Origin: Aphrophora alni
Taxonomy: Eukaryota > Arthropoda > Insecta > Hemiptera > Aphrophoridae
Assembly: GCA_963513935.1 (NCBI GenBank)
Contig: OY740771.1
Coordinates: forward strand, 17,653,349-17,717,348
DNA length: 64,000 bases
Direction: 5' to 3'
The notes beneath the pieces were generated by a model. It did no database searches and was not told the origin of the DNA. It was given only the letters and a program-made list of their open reading frames with translations. Below, piece after piece: positions 59,343 through 64,000 of the stretch; position 1 is the stretch's first letter, and each line of letters opens with the position of its first letter. The position numbers and the translations under genes were made by a program.

Positions 59343-60600
59343 TTGATTGATTGATTATGTTTGGAGTTTACAGGTCGTTTAAAGACCAGCCCTGACACTG
59401 CGAACTAAAGCTTCCTCATTCTAGTTAGCAGGTTTGTTCACCTTACGAGTTAAAGCAAACCGCTACCAACTTTAGTTCCCAGGAATTTGGAATCCAAGAA
59501 CCCATCGCCCTTTAATGGCCAGGACTTCAAAATCGAAAATTATGTGGTCTGCGATCTCCTCATCCTTCCCCCACAATCTACACACAGTTTCGCCATGATA
59601 GGCTCATATCCAGTGCAAATTCATTCTCAGACCATAGGGTCCCATATGTTTAAGTTGTCCCACTTTCAGCTCATTATCGTCTATTCAGGATAACCTGAAG
59701 GGATGTACTTAAGTTATGATTTACTATGGTTTTTGCCCTTTAAAGCTTCCCCATCATTTCTCGTGTTTTGCATAAATCCACCTATTTATGGCCATCTTGG
59801 CCAAACATACGGATTGCTCTTGGTGAGCTCGCATCATACCTTATCCTTTTGGGTTGTTGACTAGCCCGGTTCGTTACTACCAAACTTTCACCTGTTTGGG
59901 TTGAATGTTTCTCCTTATCGGTGTTTCCTCTACGATGTTTTCTATTTCTGGGTTTATACGTGACACTACTTCGGTTCATCTCGTCGTTTATTAGTGATAT
60001 CGAGATGTTCAACTCCGTCCTTAACTCTTTCTACAGCAGGGTGATTCAGCATTCTCGGAGTACCTATGTCCTACTGCAGAGATTGGAGAGGTAAATTCGA
60101 TAAGGGTGTTTTCATCCCCACCTTAATCTGGTTGCTTCTCTTTGAGTCCTTTTTTGGCAAACTCCCCAAGCTTATCTACTTTTTCTGGTTTTCTGAATTC
60201 CATTAAAAGTTTCATTATTAACTAGGGAAGTAAACGTCCGCCCACACAAACTACCGCATGTATGGTTAAGGCTAGTTTGAAACACGAGTTCGCCTGGTAT
60301 CCAGGGTTCGCATATTTAAGACCAGACTTCCCTATGACCTCGCATCCATTGGTATATGCTGTTGCACCAGGTTAGGGGAATGGGTTGGTTGTTAAGAGAG
60401 TTGGAGTAAAGAATGTTGCAGAAGAGATTTGGGAAAGTAAATACAGTGAAACACCAGCTAAAGATGAGGTATGCTGAATGTTTATAATTGCATAAAGGAT
60501 TTAGATAGGAAAAGAGTAAATTGTCCATTTATACCGATGGACATTCGGTCGCCAGAGCCTCGTCAGCAATCACAGGGTGCACCAGTAACAAATAACAAGT
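59343..60600 (-). pseudogene. Decayed non-LTR retrotransposon-like insert
   Basis: GC-richer than its surroundings, with a (TTGA)3 tract at 59343-59355 that would be the simple-repeat tail of a minus-strand copy. Minus frames include a basic, hydrophilic 76-residue segment (59782-60012, e.g. YKPRNRKHRRGNTDKEKHS) and a Cys-containing remnant near 59570-59620. A plus-frame IYTDGHSVARASS near 60530-60570 recalls the TDGS start of RNase H. Strands disagree, so the region may be a patchwork. Class assignment is tentative. Confidence 0.35.
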
Positions 60601-60639
60601 TACTTGTCGTGAAGGTGAGGTTGACATTTGTATGGGAGA

Positions 60640-61229
60640 GGCTGTAGCTTACGCATCCACATACTTTGCACCCCTTCATATTTACTTAATTAGAGTTTTT
60701 CAAATTCCACGATGCGTACACAAGTCTGAAATTAAAAATATAGTTCACAGAAGTAAGATGTTTATTGCTTGCACCCGATTTTGAGGGCACTCTATAAAGG
60801 GCATGTATAGTAAGAATGCTACATTTATCTCATTTTATCCCAGTCGGAGAGGTATTATATACTGATAAGGAGTTACATATTAACGTTTTTAAAACCATCT
60901 TGACTGATACCGCCATCATTTAACTTGCCCAAATCTGTTATAATACCTTGAAGTTGGAAACGCAAAAAAGTATTGAAAATGTCAAAATGGGGGCCATTTT
61001 AAACAGTTTTTGTTCATATCTCGCGTGTTATTTATCTTAGAAAACAATAATTTAGGCAAAGAGTTGAGTTTTGAAATTCTGTATGTTGTTGTATCAACCC
61101 CACCTCTCTAAAGTATTGTCAAAAATTTAATATGAAACCCTAACCTCCAGAAAAATGTGATATTCATAAAGTTACAAGATGAGGCAAGGCCGAGTAATAG
61201 TTACGAGCTTAGCAACTGGAAGCTCTTTC
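60640..61229. other. No gene recognised
   Basis: Contains AAAATGGGGGCCATTTTAAAC (about 60985), similar to the GCCATTTT segment of the element at 34990-35530. Confidence 0.4.
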
Positions 61230-61490
61230 GAGGCCGGCTACCTTCGAGATACTGATAAGATGGAAGCGAGTGTGATCTATATAAACATACAAATGACCCG
61301 TAGATATGTACGCGAAGAAAGTATTGATGTGCATAAATACGAGGTTAAGAAAATCTGTATAACAACGGTTATAAACAAATTTATCCTACTATATAAGACT
61401 TCATGATCTACCTGTATAATATAACATTTCGTAAAAGACCTTCCAACTTTTAGGCATTACATTTAGAGTACCTGCTTGCAGTACATTTTA
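61230..61490 (-). repeat. Dispersed repeat family A, copy 4
   Basis: Minus strand: AACCGTTGTTATACAGATTTT, TTAACCTCGTATTTATG and CGCGTACATATCTACGGG match the order in 18950-19040 and 46420-46540. GCATTACATTTAGAGTACCTG (61454) resembles the first landmark but lies on the other side, so the copy may be rearranged. Confidence 0.45.
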
Positions 61491-61689
61491 CCCACCCCTC
61501 GTGGCTTGGGTAAATATTACGAGAACCCCGTTTCAATTGTTTTAGCAACTAATGGCATTTTGTATATTTGCAACGAAATTGCATTTAATGTATATCTGAA
61601 ACTGTACTTAATCAATAGCGTTACAAATATAAATTGTCCTTTGTGTCCTTTAGGAGCTGTTTTCTCTCATTACTGTCGCTAACGATTCT

Positions 61690-63180
61690 CCTCCATCTTC
61701 TTCCCTTAAAAGTCCTTATATTTTACTCTAATTCATCTCATATCCTGTGGTTGTCTTCTCTCTAAAAGTCTGATTTACTAATAAGTAGTTCATTCACTAC
61801 ACGAAAAGTAAACAAAGGAGACACTACTTTACTTTAAAAGTCAAGCAGCTAACATTACAGATTGGTACATTCAATGCGAGCGGTTGTTCTATACTGGTCA
61901 TAATTTTTTTTTTTTTTTTGTAATTGTAGTTTAAATTTTTTTATGAGAACGAAATTTTGGGGATACGCTGTAGATTAACTATATACGATATATAAAATTA
62001 ATATTTAACACCAGACCTAATTATGTTTTGTGAACTGTGTTACCTCCGCATAAAAATTGCGAGTAGTTACTTGTAGATACAATGTCACAGGTATTTGATA
62101 TTTTAACAAATAATTTTATAACCTGATAATCATGTTCAAATTCAGTACATCAAATATTTTGTTTTAATCTTTTTATATAAAGAAAACAAAGAAACTCAAA
62201 ATCACAAAATCAGAAAACAGAAATTAATTCTGTTGTAATTATATAATACCATGTACATTTCAATGCATAGTGGGTTGTAGCTAAACTGATACAAACTAAG
62301 AATAAACGTAAAGCCAAGTGCCAGTAGCACCTCCCTCCCACTCATTATAGGCCTATAATACGAGAGCCAGCTTTGCCACAGGTAGCTGACTCAAGTATGT
62401 GGAAAGAACAAACAAATAAGTTATTAAACAAATTATATATAATAATACAATTTTTAAATATAAATAAATCAAAGAAATACATTTATAAACTTGCTTATTT
62501 TATTTCATTTTTAAGGGTATTTTATAAAATTGCATTACAGTCTTGTATAAGCTTATTTGTTCCTTTAATTATATTTTGATTTAAATTTCTAGTTGAAGAA
62601 ATATTCCATAAGGTTTCAGAGAGCAATGGCTTTTCCACACCATTGGGTTAGTTACCTGAGGTAAAAAACCTCTCTTGTGTTTGGACTGTTAAAAGTGGTA
62701 GGGACGCTGGTAAGCACTTAGCTGCAGGTTCATTTTTAATATTTATCAGTTTAGATATAACCCTCTGAGGATCATTACTATGTCCTTGAAAGAAATGTTC
62801 ATGAGGTTTTTATAATATACGTTATTGGACTATTTTTACAGTGTTAGTTTTTTACTGTTTTTGTGATTTTGATTATTCATGGTTTCCCTTATTAATAATA
62901 ACGCCAAATACATCTGACCTTAATCTTGATAAATAAATTTATATCTTAATACCCTTCACAGTAAAAACTGTATATAAGTAATATATTATATAAAATTGAA
63001 TGTTTTTACAATCTATAATAAGAGTTGCAAAACTATACACTTTCTCTCTCACATTAATATTAACAACATTAACAGCCCGAACATAAAAACTTATTTGTAA
63101 TTATTGCTTAGTCAAATTTCGACATAGATATGATCTGTAAAAGAGGGACATTTCATATCCCTGGGAGATTCCCTTCCCTA
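61690..63180. other. No gene recognised
   Basis: AT-rich intergenic DNA; a T16 run near 61904 only. Confidence 0.5.
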
Positions 63181-63184
63181 CATA

Positions 63185-63310
63185 ACAAATGTAACTCTCG
63201 TATAATTTGTCAAACCTTTGTAAACTCATTGAATTCTCAATCACGTATTGCAAAAGGGAATACTAAAGGTGACACAACTCTGAAGGGAAATATATTTGTA
63301 CAAATTTTCA
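63185..63310 (+). repeat. Dispersed repeat family D, copy 2
   Basis: Direct-orientation match to 52820-52945, about 10.4 kb away. Not coding despite a short open frame. Confidence 0.7.
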
Positions 63311-64000
63311 TTCTGTGAAAGCTATTTTCAACACGTACTTTAGATTTATATAAATATTCACGAAAGTACAGTTCAGACGTTTATAAGAGAGTTTCTTTTT
63401 TCAAAAAAGTTAAAATTATTTTCAAATAATTTTCAAATTATAAATATCTTAGTTAATTATTAATATTGTTTAATAGAACATTTGTCATAAATTTGTATAT
63501 AATGTTTTTTTTATATACACCAATGATAACAAATGTCAGATTAAACCAGATTAATAATTCGGAAAATCCAATAGTTAATTATTACATTATTTAAAAATAT
63601 ACTTTAAGATATCAAGATAAAACCGTGGAAGAATTAAAGGTGACAGAGTGTATGAAAGTATGTATTTCCATTTCTTATATTTTTCTACAAGTTACTAAAA
63701 ACTGTTAGAGTAATTATTTATATAACAAATGGAATGTTAGTCAAAATTTTTGGAACCATATGTCATGAGTTTTAATTGATTAACTCTCATCAGTAATGGT
63801 TGGTTCAGATGTATTAGCTGTTACTGTCTTTGTTGTTTTTGTTTTTATATTTGTGAAAAAAATTGACACAAAGTTAGTTTTTAAACTTGAGTCATTTTAC
63901 TAATTCCTAATTATGACCAAGTTATTTTAGTGTAATTATTTTTTTAATCAATTTAATGTTATCTGTAAATTACTCAGATGTACAAGAGTTCTTTTGATGT
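63311..64000. other. No gene recognised
   Basis: AT-rich intergenic DNA to the window end. Confidence 0.5.

Overview
The window looks like insect nuclear DNA: AT-rich, long stretches with no open frame, spliced coding pieces with consensus donors and acceptors, (TTAGG)n repeats of the insect telomere type, and many transposon relics (Helitron, mariner, Tc1-like, non-LTR). The spacing of relics suggests a large, repeat-laden genome; a hemipteran would fit, but I cannot fix the order. There is one assembly gap of 200 N (29688-29887). Nothing suggests a prokaryote or an operon, so the annotation is mostly of mobile DNA.

Left end (1-1600): a 67-bp tandem repeat, then two possible first coding exons pointing away from each other (minus 598-497, plus 779-781), like a bidirectional promoter.

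1678-15591: a nested structure that is the highlight of the window. A minus-strand Helitron has its 3' end at 1678 (hairpin plus CTAG, set in a TA microsatellite) and its 5' end at 15591 (TCTATATAAA). It carries a broken Pif1-type helicase fragment. Into it has gone an 11,421-bp element (3703-15123) that is an almost complete palindrome: two 5,694-bp arms around a 33-bp spacer, with ends 5'-AG...CT-3' and a 6-bp target duplication TAAATG. Each arm holds, from outside in: a G/C-skewed minisatellite, a tRNA-like Pol III box A/B unit, a long AT-rich satellite containing a strong hairpin, an iteron-like array, one small gene of unknown function, more iteron-like repeats, and about 600 bp of TTAGG repeats pointing at the centre. 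This is the arrangement of a head-to-head telomere fusion, yet the whole is bounded like an integrase-inserted (Polinton/Maverick-style) transposon.

15600-32000: intergenic DNA with a second Helitron 5' end, a 28-bp tandem repeat, a Tc1-like transposase relic (21.1-21.7 kb), a tRNA-derived head, four copies of a probable tRNA-Leu-derived SINE (23.6-27.6 kb), a non-LTR reverse transcriptase tail, a tiny candidate first exon (26.4 kb), a short interstitial (CCTAA)n, and another transposase relic that runs into the gap.

31960-34535: an apparently intact 2,576-bp DNA transposon with about 35-bp inverted ends, a 4-bp AAAT duplication and a two-exon gene for a 594-residue DDE-like protein of the DUF7869 type. 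This is the best protein-coding gene in the window.

34600-64000: mostly repeats and relics: inverted-repeat elements ending in GTGTCCCA-type sequence, a 656-bp mariner remnant, fold-back units with hammerhead-like motifs, RNase H and other non-LTR relics, a MITE, a 195-bp (GA)n tract, a 115-bp satellite, a recombinase N-terminal stub, and a possible decayed chemoreceptor. No complete host gene is recognised here; a 49-codon frame with a polyadenylation signal at 39.4-39.6 kb is the only small candidate.
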